Notes: generated by a model from the sequence alone, not told the origin. A stretch of 9,575 bases of DNA from CAZMUD01 sp964569715 (GCA_964569715.1 CAZMUD010000042.1:1-9575), one strand, 5' to 3'. Shown: positions 1-6,695, counted from the first letter of the stretch. A program made the numbers and translations.

Positions 1-377
1 TCTACATTATTGGTGCCCATTACCACCCGGGTAAACTTCTGCATTACATAGGCATCCTCATTACTGCTCCTGCACGAGGCGATAAAGCCAAAGTTCTCCG
101 GGGTAGCTTCTTTTAGCTTAGAGGCGACAAGGTCAAGGGCCTCCTCCCAGGAGGTTTCCTGAAGCTCACCGTTCTTTCTCACCAGGGGCATCTTCAATCT
201 GTCCTTACTATAGATGTAGTGATAGGCATTCTTTCCCTTGGGGCAATTTGACCCTTCATTTACCGGGTGCTCCTTCCATGGCTCCTGCCCAATTATCCTG
301 CCGTCTTTAACTACCAGATGGATGCCGCAGCCGCAACTGCAATAGGGACATATGGTAGGTACATACTCAATGCTCAT
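1..377 (-). CDS. fdhA: Formate dehydrogenase-type molybdopterin oxidoreductase, catalytic subunit (N-terminal 125 residues, cut by window edge)
   Basis: This is the start of a molybdenum- or tungsten-bis(MGD) enzyme of the formate dehydrogenase family, which oxidises formate to CO2 (or the reverse). The visible part begins with the [4Fe-4S] motif: Cys10, Cys13, Cys17 and Cys45, followed by Pro-Lys47-Gly, where the lysine is the conserved electron-relay residue. The segment around residues 106-125 (SSNEDAYVMQKF, then GTNNVD) is typical of FdhF/FdhA proteins. There is no signal or twin-arginine peptide, so it should be cytoplasmic. There is also no NuoG-like ferredoxin extension, so electrons probably leave through a partner, most simply MvhD upstream. 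The ATG overlaps the end of mvhD by 11 bases, with GGGAGG just before it. The window stops before the active-site Cys or selenocysteine, so the metal ligand cannot be judged. A different substrate within the DMSO-reductase superfamily remains possible. Confidence 0.88.
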   Translation of the reverse strand, partial: MSIEYVPTICPYCSCGCGIHLVVKDGRIIGQEPWKEHPVNEGSNCPKGKNAYHYIYSKDRLKMPLVRKNGELQETSWEEALDLVASKLKEATPENFGFIASCRSSNEDAYVMQKFTRVVMGTNNV

Positions 378-789
378 TTCGCCTCCCATTAAGCGGGCTC
401 GGGCCAAGCCCTTTTATAGTCTCGGTAAAGCTCTTGACTGTCTCAGCTACCTTTGGTCCCTCGGACGCTGATATCCATTCCAGCCTGAGCCTGTCCTTGC
501 CAATGCCGACGGCTTCAAGGAAGGGTTTCAAGCCAACAACTCTTCGTCTGGCACTCAGGTTGCCCTTCTGGTAGTGGCACTCTCCAGGGTGGCAGCCGCA
601 AACGAGGACTCCATCAGCGCCTACAGTGAAGGCTTTCAATATCAGTCTTTCATCTACCCTACCGGTGCACATTACCCTTATCACCCTGACATTAGGCGGA
701 TACTTCATCCGCGAAGTACCGGCAAGGTCAGCCGCAGCATAGGTACACCAGTTACAGAAGAAGGCTACAATCTTTGGTTCAAAGCTCAC
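367..789 (-). CDS. mvhD: MvhD-family [2Fe-2S] electron-transfer subunit
   Basis: This 140-residue protein belongs to the MvhD/FlpD family (delta subunit of methyl-viologen-reducing hydrogenase). In known complexes MvhD carries a [2Fe-2S] cluster and passes electrons from a hydrogenase or formate dehydrogenase to HdrA. The expected cysteines are visible: Cys12 and Cys15 in FFCNWC, Cys41 in VMCTGR, and Cys64, Cys66 and Cys71 in VCGCHPGEC. The length is normal for a free-standing family member; some relatives are fused to HdrA. The start is GTG at 789, overlapping the hdrA stop in a 4-base GTGA junction, with a G-rich Shine-Dalgarno sequence a few bases upstream. Its place between hdrA and fdhA is where an adaptor between the two would be expected. 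The family call is firm; the specific FdhA partnership is inferred from gene order. Confidence 0.93.
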   Translation of the reverse strand: MSFEPKIVAFFCNWCTYAAADLAGTSRMKYPPNVRVIRVMCTGRVDERLILKAFTVGADGVLVCGCHPGECHYQKGNLSARRRVVGLKPFLEAVGIGKDRLRLEWISASEGPKVAETVKSFTETIKGLGPSPLNGRRNEH

Positions 790-3700
790 ACTAGCACCCC
801 CTCAATTTGAGCTATAATTTGTTCAGTAGTGAAGTGTTTGCTGGTAATAGCGCCGCTGGGGCAGGCAGCAGCGCAAACGCCACATCCCTTGCACACTACT
901 TCGTTAACACGGGCAACCTTTTTCTCCTCATCAAAGGAGATAGCCTTATACGGACAGAGGTCGACACATATCTTGCAGCCGGAACAAGCCTCCTCGTCAA
1001 CGACTGCAGTCGCCGCCTCAATCTCAACCTTGCCTTTGCTAATCATCGCCAGTGCCCGGGCAGCAGCTGCTGATGCCTGAGCTACGGTGTCGGGGATATC
1101 CTTCGGACTCTGGCAACAGCCAACGACAAAGACACCATCGGTCATAGTCGCTACCGGGTCAAGTTTGGGATGCTTCTCCAGGAAGAAACCATCCGCTTTT
1201 CTGCTTATAGAGAAGGTTTTAGCTATCTGGTCGGCATCGGCGGTGGGTTCTAGGGCACAGCTCAGGATGACCATATCGACCGGGAGGCGCCGCTTGCGGC
1301 GGACCAGGGTATCCTCACAGATTACAATCAGCTTGCCCTCCTCCTCAGGGGTTTCGGCAAGGTTGGTAATCTCGCCGGCGCGCCCCCGCACAAAGTTGAC
1401 CCCCTCTTCCTGAAGCCGCTCATAGAACTCTTCGTAGCCCGAACCAGCAGTACGCATATCAATATATAGCTGATAGACAGGCGCTTCAGGAACCTTTTCC
1501 CTTATTAGATGGGAGTATTTCAGCGAGTACATGCAGCAGACTCGCGAGCAGTATTTATGGTAATTCTCGTCACGGCTGCCGACACAGTGCAGGATAGCTA
1601 CGCTCTCCGGCTTCCGCCCATCAGCCAGAAGAATCTCACCGCCAGTAGGTCCTGAGGCATTGGACATCCTCTCAAACTGGAGGCCAGTGAGGACGTTATC
1701 ATAGCGCCCATAGCCATACTGGTAGATAACCGAGGGGTCAAACTGTTGGAAGCCAGTGGCGACAATGATATTGCCGACATCAACCTCAACAATCTCATCC
1801 TTCATTTCATGATTGATAGCCTGAGCCTCACAAGCTTTCACACACTCCAAGCACTCTGAGCAGGCAGCACAATTCAAGCAACGCTTGGCCTCCTCAATGG
1901 CTGTTTTTTCATCAAAGCCAAGCTCAACCTCAGTAAAAGAGCCGTCCCTTTTCTCCAAGTCAAGCATGGGCATAGTGGCTCTGGCCTTTTTACCCACGCC
2001 ATCCTTCGAGACTTCTTTGACCCTGGTAATTTGCTCAGGTCTCCCCTCACGCAAGTCAGTTCCACTTAAGTAGCGGTCGATGCTTTCAGCAGCTTCCTTG
2101 CCGGCAGCAATAGAGGCGATGACATCAGATGGACCGGCAACCACATCACCGCCAGCAAAGACACCAGAAATATTTGTCTCCAGTGTTGTCGAGTCTACAG
2201 AGAGGGTACCCCATCCTGTGTAGTCAAGGTCCTTAGGTAATCCTGCTTTGTTTACTTCCTGTCCGAGGGCCATAATCACATTATCGACATCCATATTAAA
2301 TTCTGAACCTTTAATGGGTACCGGTCGCCGTCGACCGCTGGCATCGGGCTCACCCAACTCCATACGAATGCACTCGATACCAGTTAATCGGCTGTCCTGG
2401 CTCAGAACCCTGACTGGAGCTGCCAGGACATGGAGCTTTATACCCTCCCGCTCTGCTTCATCAATTTCACCAGCTGCCGCTGGCATTTCAGCTCGGGAAC
2501 GACGATAAACAATGGTCACCTCCTTAGCACCGAGGCGTAGAGCTACTCTGGCACCATCAATAGCGGCATTACCACCACCAACAACTGCCACACGCTTGCC
2601 TAGACTAACCTTGGCTCCGGAATTCGCCTGCTTTAAGAAATCAAGAGCGTGGATTACTCCTGTAGTGTTTTCACCGGGAATCCCCATCTTCAGACTGTTC
2701 CCAGCACCAGTGCCGAGGAAGATAGCCTTGTACCCCTTATCGAAAAGTCCACCTAAGTCCGCTACCGGGGTATTCGTCTTGATTTCTACACCAAGCTCTT
2801 TTACCAAATCAATCTCGTTATCAAGCACCTTCTTTGGCAGACGGTATTCTGGGATTCCGTAACGCAACAAACCACCAGCCATCGGCATGGCTTCAAACAC
2901 AGTCACTGGGTATCCCTTCTTGACCAGGTCATAGGCGCAGGCAAAACCGGCAGGTCCAGAACCAATAATAGCTACCTTCCCTTCCTTGGTCTGCTCAACG
3001 GGGGTCGCTTTCTCTCTACCTACCTTTAACTCGTAGTCAGCGATGAATCGCTTCAATGTCCTGATGGACATAGGCTCATCGACCTTCGCCCGCTCGCAAT
3101 CTAGCTCGCAGGGATGCGTACAAACCCGTCCAATGACGCCGGCGAAGGGCATGGTTCTACGTACTACTTCCAGGGCTTCTTTAAACTTACCCTGGGAGAT
3201 AAGAGCGATATAGCCTTGAGCGTTGACACCAGCCGGACAGGCAACCCGACATGGTGGGTAGCCTCGTTTATCAATAGCCGCCTTATTAGGAACAGCATAG
3301 GGAAACGGGATATAGATAGCCTTGCGTTTGCTCAAACCCTCGTCGAACTCGCTAATTAACTCAACGGGGCAAACGTTGGAACACTCGCCGCAACCGGTGC
3401 ACTTCGTCTCATCTACATAACGCGCCTTCCTTCTAATCCTGGCCTTGAAATTGCCAACATAACCCGATACTTCCTCAACCTCACTATAGCTCATAAGATT
3501 GATATAAGGATGTTGCCCTACAGTGGTCATCTTCGGGGTGAGGATACAGGCAGCACAATCCAGGGTAGGGAAGGTTTTGTCAAACTGTGCCATGTGTCCG
3601 CCAATGCTCGGCTCTTTTTCCACAAGATAAACCTGGTGTTCGGAATCAGCAATCTCCAGGGCTGCCTGAATCCCGGCGATACCCCCACCTACAACCAAGG

Positions 3701-4139
3701 TATTGGGGTTAACCGGCACCTCTCTTGTTTCCAGAGGCTCCTGATAATAAACGCGCCTTACCGCAGCGCTGACCAGGGCTTTCGCCTTCTCGGTTGCCAT
3801 CTCTTTATCTGTGTGCACCCAGGAACATTGTTCCCGGATGTTAGCCTGTTCAAATAGGTACTGATTCAGCCCAGCATCCTGGCAGGCATGGCGAAAGGTA
3901 GGCTCATGCATCCGTGGTGAGCAAGAGGCATCCACGACTCGGTTAAGCCCCATCTGTTTTATATCGTCTTTGATGAGATTTTGTCCTGGCTCAGAGCACA
4001 TATACTTGTAATCGCGAGCCACCACTACCCCAGGGAGTCCCTGAGCAAACTCAGTCACCGCTTCCACATCCACGGTAGCCGAGATATTGGTTCCGCAGTG
4101 ACAGATATAAACGCCGATTCTTCTCCCATTCAATTCCAT
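786..4139 (-). CDS. hdrA: HdrA-like flavin/iron-sulfur subunit with an inserted GltD/NfnB-like NADPH oxidoreductase domain (1117 aa)
   Basis: HdrA is the FAD protein that performs electron bifurcation or confurcation in Hdr complexes. In order: the HdrA N-terminal domain (about 5-130); an FAD-binding GGGIAG at 151-156; the conserved DCAACILTPKM at 194-204; and a ferredoxin site, Cys247/250/253/257. A foreign block of about 460 residues follows (roughly 292-750). It has GltD-type N-terminal cysteines (297, 301, 340, 344, 348), a second FAD motif GSGPAG (393-398), an NAD(P) motif GGGNAA (521-526), the arginine-rich YRRSRAEMP (545-553) typical of NADPH binding, and GGD at 663-665. HdrA sequence resumes near 752-800 with cysteines 754-770 and VDVGNIIVATGF. 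It includes Cys852/864/868/869, which match the ligands of the unusual HdrA [4Fe-4S] cluster, and ends in two ferredoxin motifs (1052-1062 and 1083-1093). Classical HdrA is about 650 residues. I chose ATG 4139 because AAGGAG lies 6 bases upstream and it sits 10 bases after hdrB; a TTG at 4187 would overlap hdrB and adds non-conserved sequence. Confidence 0.95.
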   Translation of the reverse strand: MELNGRRIGVYICHCGTNISATVDVEAVTEFAQGLPGVVVARDYKYMCSEPGQNLIKDDIKQMGLNRVVDASCSPRMHEPTFRHACQDAGLNQYLFEQANIREQCSWVHTDKEMATEKAKALVSAAVRRVYYQEPLETREVPVNPNTLVVGGGIAGIQAALEIADSEHQVYLVEKEPSIGGHMAQFDKTFPTLDCAACILTPKMTTVGQHPYINLMSYSEVEEVSGYVGNFKARIRRKARYVDETKCTGCGECSNVCPVELISEFDEGLSKRKAIYIPFPYAVPNKAAIDKRGYPPCRVACPAGVNAQGYIALISQGKFKEALEVVRRTMPFAGVIGRVCTHPCELDCERAKVDEPMSIRTLKRFIADYELKVGREKATPVEQTKEGKVAIIGSGPAGFACAYDLVKKGYPVTVFEAMPMAGGLLRYGIPEYRLPKKVLDNEIDLVKELGVEIKTNTPVADLGGLFDKGYKAIFLGTGAGNSLKMGIPGENTTGVIHALDFLKQANSGAKVSLGKRVAVVGGGNAAIDGARVALRLGAKEVTIVYRRSRAEMPAAAGEIDEAEREGIKLHVLAAPVRVLSQDSRLTGIECIRMELGEPDASGRRRPVPIKGSEFNMDVDNVIMALGQEVNKAGLPKDLDYTGWGTLSVDSTTLETNISGVFAGGDVVAGPSDVIASIAAGKEAAESIDRYLSGTDLREGRPEQITRVKEVSKDGVGKKARATMPMLDLEKRDGSFTEVELGFDEKTAIEEAKRCLNCAACSECLECVKACEAQAINHEMKDEIVEVDVGNIIVATGFQQFDPSVIYQYGYGRYDNVLTGLQFERMSNASGPTGGEILLADGRKPESVAILHCVGSRDENYHKYCSRVCCMYSLKYSHLIREKVPEAPVYQLYIDMRTAGSGYEEFYERLQEEGVNFVRGRAGEITNLAETPEEEGKLIVICEDTLVRRKRRLPVDMVILSCALEPTADADQIAKTFSISRKADGFFLEKHPKLDPVATMTDGVFVVGCCQSPKDIPDTVAQASAAAARALAMISKGKVEIEAATAVVDEEACSGCKICVDLCPYKAISFDEEKKVARVNEVVCKGCGVCAAACPSGAITSKHFTTEQIIAQIEGVLV

Positions 4140-4149
4140 TCTCTGCTCC

Positions 4150-5025
4150 TTAGATATACTTTGCCAAAACCCTCTCCGCCGGGACAATATTTGTTCTCAA
4201 TCCCAGGTCCTCCTCACCCAACCCAAAGGCTACCCCCATCAGTTGGGTGAAGAATAAAACAGGGAGGTTAAAATTGGTTTTGAATTTCTTGTTAACTTGG
4301 CTCTGATAGGCATCCAGGTTCGTCTGACACAGGGGGCAAGGCGTAATTAGGCACTCCGCCCCGTTGCTCAAGGCGGAATCGAAAATCTTTCTAATCAGGC
4401 CCAGGGCTAAAGCCTCTTCAGATATAATCAGGGAGCCCCCACAACAGCGGCTCTTCAGAGGAAAGGGGACAGCTCTCCCCCCCAGACTAGTTATCAGCTT
4501 ATCCAGGGACTGGGGATTTTCCGGATGGTCAAAGCTCGGTCTGGGGCGGACTACCTGGCAGCCATAGTAAGGCGCTACCTTCAGCCCACCAAGATTCCTT
4601 TTCACCTTGGAGTTAATCTCATCATAGCCAATGTCATTGACAACAACATCAAGGAGATGCCGAACCCTAACCGTCCCATGGTACTCAAGGTTACCGGCAG
4701 CCAGAGCCTCATCTACCTGAGCTTTGGTTTGCGGATACTCCTTAAGACGGGAATTCGTTCGGTTCAGCATGACATAGCAAGAACTACACGGTGTCACCAG
4801 GTCAAGGCCTTTCTTTTCTGCCAACGCAAGATTACGGGCCGAGAGACACAGAGAGGACAGCTCGTCAACTGAGCTATAGGGCGTGGAACCGCAGCAGTTC
4901 CAATCATCAAGCTCTCTAAGCTCCATATCGAGAACTTTACTCACTGCTTTGCTTGACCAGCCATAGGCCTTTGCCCCCCCCTCCGAGGAGGCGGAGCAGC
5001 CGGGAAAGTAAGTATAATATTTCAA
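4150..5025 (-). CDS. hdrB: HdrB-like subunit with two CCG (cysteine-rich) domains
   Basis: HdrB is the subunit that reduces the disulfide substrate in methanogens (CoM-S-S-CoB) using two non-cubane iron-sulfur clusters. This 291-residue protein has both complete CCG cysteine sets: Cys10, Cys44/45, Cys80 and Cys83; then Cys156, Cys194/195, Cys230 and Cys233. Both motif ends, PCSSCYVMLN and PCPLCQTNLD, are intact, so a catalytically competent protein is likely. Length matches the family (about 290-300). The start is TTG at 5025, overlapping the hdrC stop as TTGA, with AGGAGG 6 bases upstream; no better ATG fits the conserved KYYTYFPGC beginning. In bacteria without CoM/CoB the substrate is generally unknown, so the true electron acceptor here cannot be named. 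The fold and partnership are clear, the reaction is not. Confidence 0.94.
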   Translation of the reverse strand: MKYYTYFPGCSASSEGGAKAYGWSSKAVSKVLDMELRELDDWNCCGSTPYSSVDELSSLCLSARNLALAEKKGLDLVTPCSSCYVMLNRTNSRLKEYPQTKAQVDEALAAGNLEYHGTVRVRHLLDVVVNDIGYDEINSKVKRNLGGLKVAPYYGCQVVRPRPSFDHPENPQSLDKLITSLGGRAVPFPLKSRCCGGSLIISEEALALGLIRKIFDSALSNGAECLITPCPLCQTNLDAYQSQVNKKFKTNFNLPVLFFTQLMGVAFGLGEEDLGLRTNIVPAERVLAKYI

Positions 5026-5591
5026 ACAGCACCTCCTAGAGATTCAGCCTTGTCAAAGATAGCCTTAAGCTGATTAGTTCCTTCCGGGGTCAGCCTCCTA
5101 GCTTTGATAGATAGGCGCCCATGTCTGAGCAAGCTCAGTGCCAGCGGAATCATCCTTAAGGCACGTAGGGGATTGGTCAGCAGGTAGAACCAAGTCATAA
5201 ACCCAAGCTCGGGAAGGCTCCCCAGGCTATAAACGAAGTTGCTAAAGCTTCGATACATGGTAGGCGTGCGTGTCCGTCCACGACTCAAACCTTCCCGAGC
5301 CGATATGCGCTCAAAGGCATGCATAAGGTCGGTTATCTTAATCCCTCTCGGGCAACGCACCGTGCACAGATAACAAGACAGGCAATACCACATAGCATTA
5401 CTGGATAAAACCTCATCACGCATGCCAGCCCGCGCCATGGCGATGAGCTGTGATGGCGTATGCTCCATTTTATCAGCATTAGGGCAGGAGGCAGTGCAGG
5501 TACCGCACTGGATACAAAGGCGGATACTCTCTCCGCCGGGAATAGCACCAATCTCATCTACAAAAGTATTAGCCCGTGTCTTCGTTTCCAT
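5022..5591 (-). CDS. hdrC: HdrC-like ferredoxin subunit with two [4Fe-4S] motifs
   Basis: HdrC relays electrons from HdrA to HdrB. The 189-residue protein shows two classical four-cysteine motifs: Cys26/29/32/36 (CIQCGTCTASCP) and Cys70/73/76/80 (CLSCYLCTVRCP). After them comes a helical region with hydrophobic residues near 125-150 and a basic tail, consistent with the HdrC C-terminal dimerisation/HdrB-contact region rather than a clear membrane anchor. The ATG at 5591 has AAGGAGG 4 bases upstream. A TTG one codon earlier would leave only one base between the Shine-Dalgarno sequence and the start and is less likely. It is the first gene of the hdr operon, and its stop overlaps the hdrB start by 4 bases. 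Relatives with the same motif layout include the GlpC/LutA-type iron-sulfur proteins, but the hdrB and hdrA neighbours favour HdrC. Confidence 0.92.
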   Translation of the reverse strand: METKTRANTFVDEIGAIPGGESIRLCIQCGTCTASCPNADKMEHTPSQLIAMARAGMRDEVLSSNAMWYCLSCYLCTVRCPRGIKITDLMHAFERISAREGLSRGRTRTPTMYRSFSNFVYSLGSLPELGFMTWFYLLTNPLRALRMIPLALSLLRHGRLSIKARRLTPEGTNQLKAIFDKAESLGGAV

Positions 5592-5647
5592 CAAACCTCC
5601 TTGATTAGCATATAGGTCATGCCACTTTCCTGAGGGGAGCTTCTATA

Positions 5648-5653
5648 TAATAG
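5648..5653 (-). promoter_or_regulatory. Possible -10 element for the hdr operon (weak)
   Basis: Read on the minus strand, an AT-rich stretch includes TATTAT about 60 bases before the hdrC start, downstream of the terminator of the preceding unit. I see no convincing -35 box at 16-18 bases; GTGGTG and TGTGGT are the nearest candidates. The operon needs its own start here if the terminator works, which is the main argument for this site. Confidence 0.3.
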
Positions 5654-5679
5654 AATAACACAGATAGCACCACACCCTC

Positions 5680-5712
5680 AAAAAGGGGGGAGCTAAAATA
5701 AACTCCCCCTTT
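5680..5712 (-). terminator. Rho-independent terminator after the small membrane protein genes
   Basis: On the minus strand, AAAGGGGGAG (5712-5703) pairs with CTCCCCCCTTT (5692-5682), with one unpaired C and a roughly 10-base A/T-rich loop. The 3' arm runs straight into a T tract ending at 5680. It lies 40 bases beyond the stop of the 137-residue gene and before hdrC, so it separates the two minus-strand transcription units. The stem is GC-rich in the middle and ends in A-T pairs, as expected for an intrinsic terminator. Confidence 0.85.
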
Positions 5713-5722
5713 CACACAGCAG

Positions 5723-5789
5723 CCTTCCGAAGTAAGTGTTCCTTAGTCATTATTAACTAACCTTCCGAACTACTGGTTCCTCAGCCATT
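5723..5789. repeat. Imperfect direct repeat: duplicated 3' end of the 137-residue gene
   Basis: Bases 5761-5789 (last codons and stop region of the membrane protein gene) and 5723-5751 (just after its stop) match at 23 of 29 positions, offset by 38 bases. Both begin CCTTCCGAA and share TTCCT.AG.CATT on the plus strand. The outer copy is not translated in the present frame because stop codons follow the gene end. It looks like a relic of a local duplication that preceded the current stop. Confidence 0.6.
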
Positions 5790-6166
5790 CTTGCTGCCCT
5801 CCTGCGAGGGGCAGTCACTCGCCGTCGCAGAGCATCACGAGCCACCTGATACAGACCACTAACTACCGCTGCCCAAACTAACACCGGTACGAAAAGCACG
5901 ATGGGCAACGCCAGTCCTACAGCCAGCGCCACCTGCCACCCGAAATGACCAAGGAAGAACCAGATGAGAGAAGCGTAGATGCCTACCGGCACAATAACAA
6001 TTATCGCCCTTCGCACCACCCGGCCGACGGTCTCCAAGACCCCGATTCTCCTTCGCTCACGGATAGCAGCATAGATGCCACCAATGTTGATGTACCAGAT
6101 AAGCGCCACTGGAATAAGGATAATGGGTATCGTTATCACCAAAACCAATATAACCTGCCACTCCAT
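5753..6166 (-). CDS. Small three-helix membrane protein with internal duplication (unknown function)
   Basis: I do not recognise a named family. The 137-residue protein has three hydrophobic segments (about 5-26, 54-72 and 77-102) separated by arginine-rich loops, and ends in a very basic tail (RRRVTAPRRRAAR). By the positive-inside rule the loop at 36-53 and the C-terminal tail would face the cytoplasm. Residues 3-40 and 77-114 align without gaps at an offset of 74. Trp3/77, Pro14/88, Trp24/98, Gly30/104 and Tyr32/106 are shared, so the protein is a module, a linking helix and a second copy of the module. The first 36 residues match the neighbouring 78-residue protein at 24 positions. The ATG at 6166 has AGGAGG 8 bases upstream. 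It lies 51 bases after its paralogue, probably in the same transcript, and is followed by a terminator. A membrane anchor or scaffold role is only a guess. Confidence 0.85.
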   Translation of the reverse strand: MEWQVILVLVITIPIILIPVALIWYINIGGIYAAIRERRRIGVLETVGRVVRRAIIVIVPVGIYASLIWFFLGHFGWQVALAVGLALPIVLFVPVLVWAAVVSGLYQVARDALRRRVTAPRRRAARMAEEPVVRKVS

Positions 6167-6217
6167 AATTAATCCCTCCTTTAAATGTTTTTACTCGCTT
6201 CTAACAGATATTCCCCA

Positions 6218-6454
6218 CTAGTGTTTAGTTCCGACGGTTTCCCTTTCAACAGGCTGCGCTTTAGCTACTGCCGCACCAAGATGTTGTTCAGCCTCTGCTG
6301 CTGCCCTAACTCTTGTCTCCCGAGCAGCCTTTCTCTCCCGTGCCTCCTTGATGGCTGCGTAAATACCACCAACATTCAGGTACCAGACGAACGCCGCCGG
6401 GAAAAGGATAATGGGTATGGCTATTACTAGCGCTACTATAAACTGCCACTGCAT
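6218..6454 (-). CDS. Small single-helix membrane protein, paralogue of its neighbour (unknown function)
   Basis: This 78-residue protein has one N-terminal transmembrane segment (about 5-26, rich in Ile, Val and Ala, with Pro14 and Pro19), then WYLNVGGIYAAIKEA and a charged, probably helical tail of about 40 residues rich in Ala, Glu, Arg and Lys. An open frame extends upstream to 6553, but ATG 6454 is the start. It has AAAGGAGG 8 bases upstream and its MQWQ beginning lines up with MEWQ of the paralogue, while the upstream residues (many Arg, Gly, Lys) look non-coding. The first 36 residues share 24 identities with the 137-residue protein. At DNA level the two 5' ends share 15 identical bases, AAGGATAATGGGTAT on the plus strand. 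It is the first gene of a two-gene unit transcribed away from the two-component system, with regulatory sites between. Confidence 0.85.
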   Translation of the reverse strand: MQWQFIVALVIAIPIILFPAAFVWYLNVGGIYAAIKEARERKAARETRVRAAAEAEQHLGAAVAKAQPVERETVGTKH

Positions 6455-6527
6455 TGTCCTTACCTCCTTTCTTCTTATCTCTATTATCAGCTTACCACCC
6501 TGCTGGCAAACCCAGCTTCCGCTGTAA

Positions 6528-6642
6528 TACCTATTTTTAGCCTCCAAAAACACCTAATCTGACAGCATCTATCTCGTGCTTTATACCTAGGTGTAACCGT
6601 CTAAAATTAGGCATAAATGCCTATTCACATAGGTATTTATGC
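6528..6642. promoter_or_regulatory. Cluster of NarL-like heptamers in the divergent regulatory region
   Basis: The NarL/NarP heptamer consensus is TACYYMT. Exact matches occur as TACCTAT at 6528-6534 (plus) and 6629-6635 (minus). One-mismatch forms are TACCTAG at 6584-6590 and TGCCTAT at 6618-6624 (both plus). The wider YRCCTA hexamer also occurs at 6551 (plus) and 6608-6613 (minus), giving six copies in about 110 bases. The region lies directly before a NarL-family regulator gene, so autoregulation or control of the divergent small-gene unit is plausible. Specificity of this regulator for such sites is inferred. Confidence 0.5.
6611..6642. promoter_or_regulatory. 14-bp inverted repeat, probable operator
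   Basis: GCATAAATGCCTAT and ATAGGTATTTATGC pair at 13 of 14 positions around a TCAC spacer. The inner halves are NarL-like heptamers in a 7-4-7 inverted layout (NarL classically uses 7-2-7). The centre lies about 76 bases before the predicted start of the regulator transcript, a usual place for an activator. There is no T tract, so it is not a terminator. Confidence 0.6.
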
Positions 6643-6666
6643 TTACAGGTCGGGGCTGTTCCCAAG

Positions 6667-6695
6667 TTGATACCTTAGCTCAAAAAGAGTATGAT
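6667..6695 (+). promoter_or_regulatory. Sigma-70-type promoter of the two-component operon
   Basis: TTGATA (6667-6672) and TATGAT (6690-6695) each match the consensus at 5 of 6 bases and are separated by exactly 17 bases. Transcription would start near 6702, giving a leader of about 20 bases that contains GGAGG at 6713-6717. The short leader supports a start codon near 6725 rather than at 6764. Confidence 0.75.

Noticed and set aside
1..377. Selenocysteine (in-frame TGA with SECIS) in the formate dehydrogenase
   Set aside because: The active-site codon lies beyond the window edge, so it cannot be assessed.
2512..2862. Plus-strand open frames opposite hdrA (for example 2512-2862 and 3510-3857)
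   Set aside because: They lie antisense to strongly conserved hdrA domains, have no recognisable motifs and no good ribosome binding site; they are shadow frames.
4140..4187. Longer hdrA starting at TTG 4187
   Set aside because: It would overlap hdrB by 38 bases, adds an unconserved Arg-rich stretch and lacks the AAGGAG that precedes ATG 4139.
6455..6553. 33-residue N-terminal extension of the 78-residue membrane protein
   Set aside because: It runs over regulatory sequence and through the ribosome binding site of ATG 6454, and the paralogue starts at the equivalent methionine.
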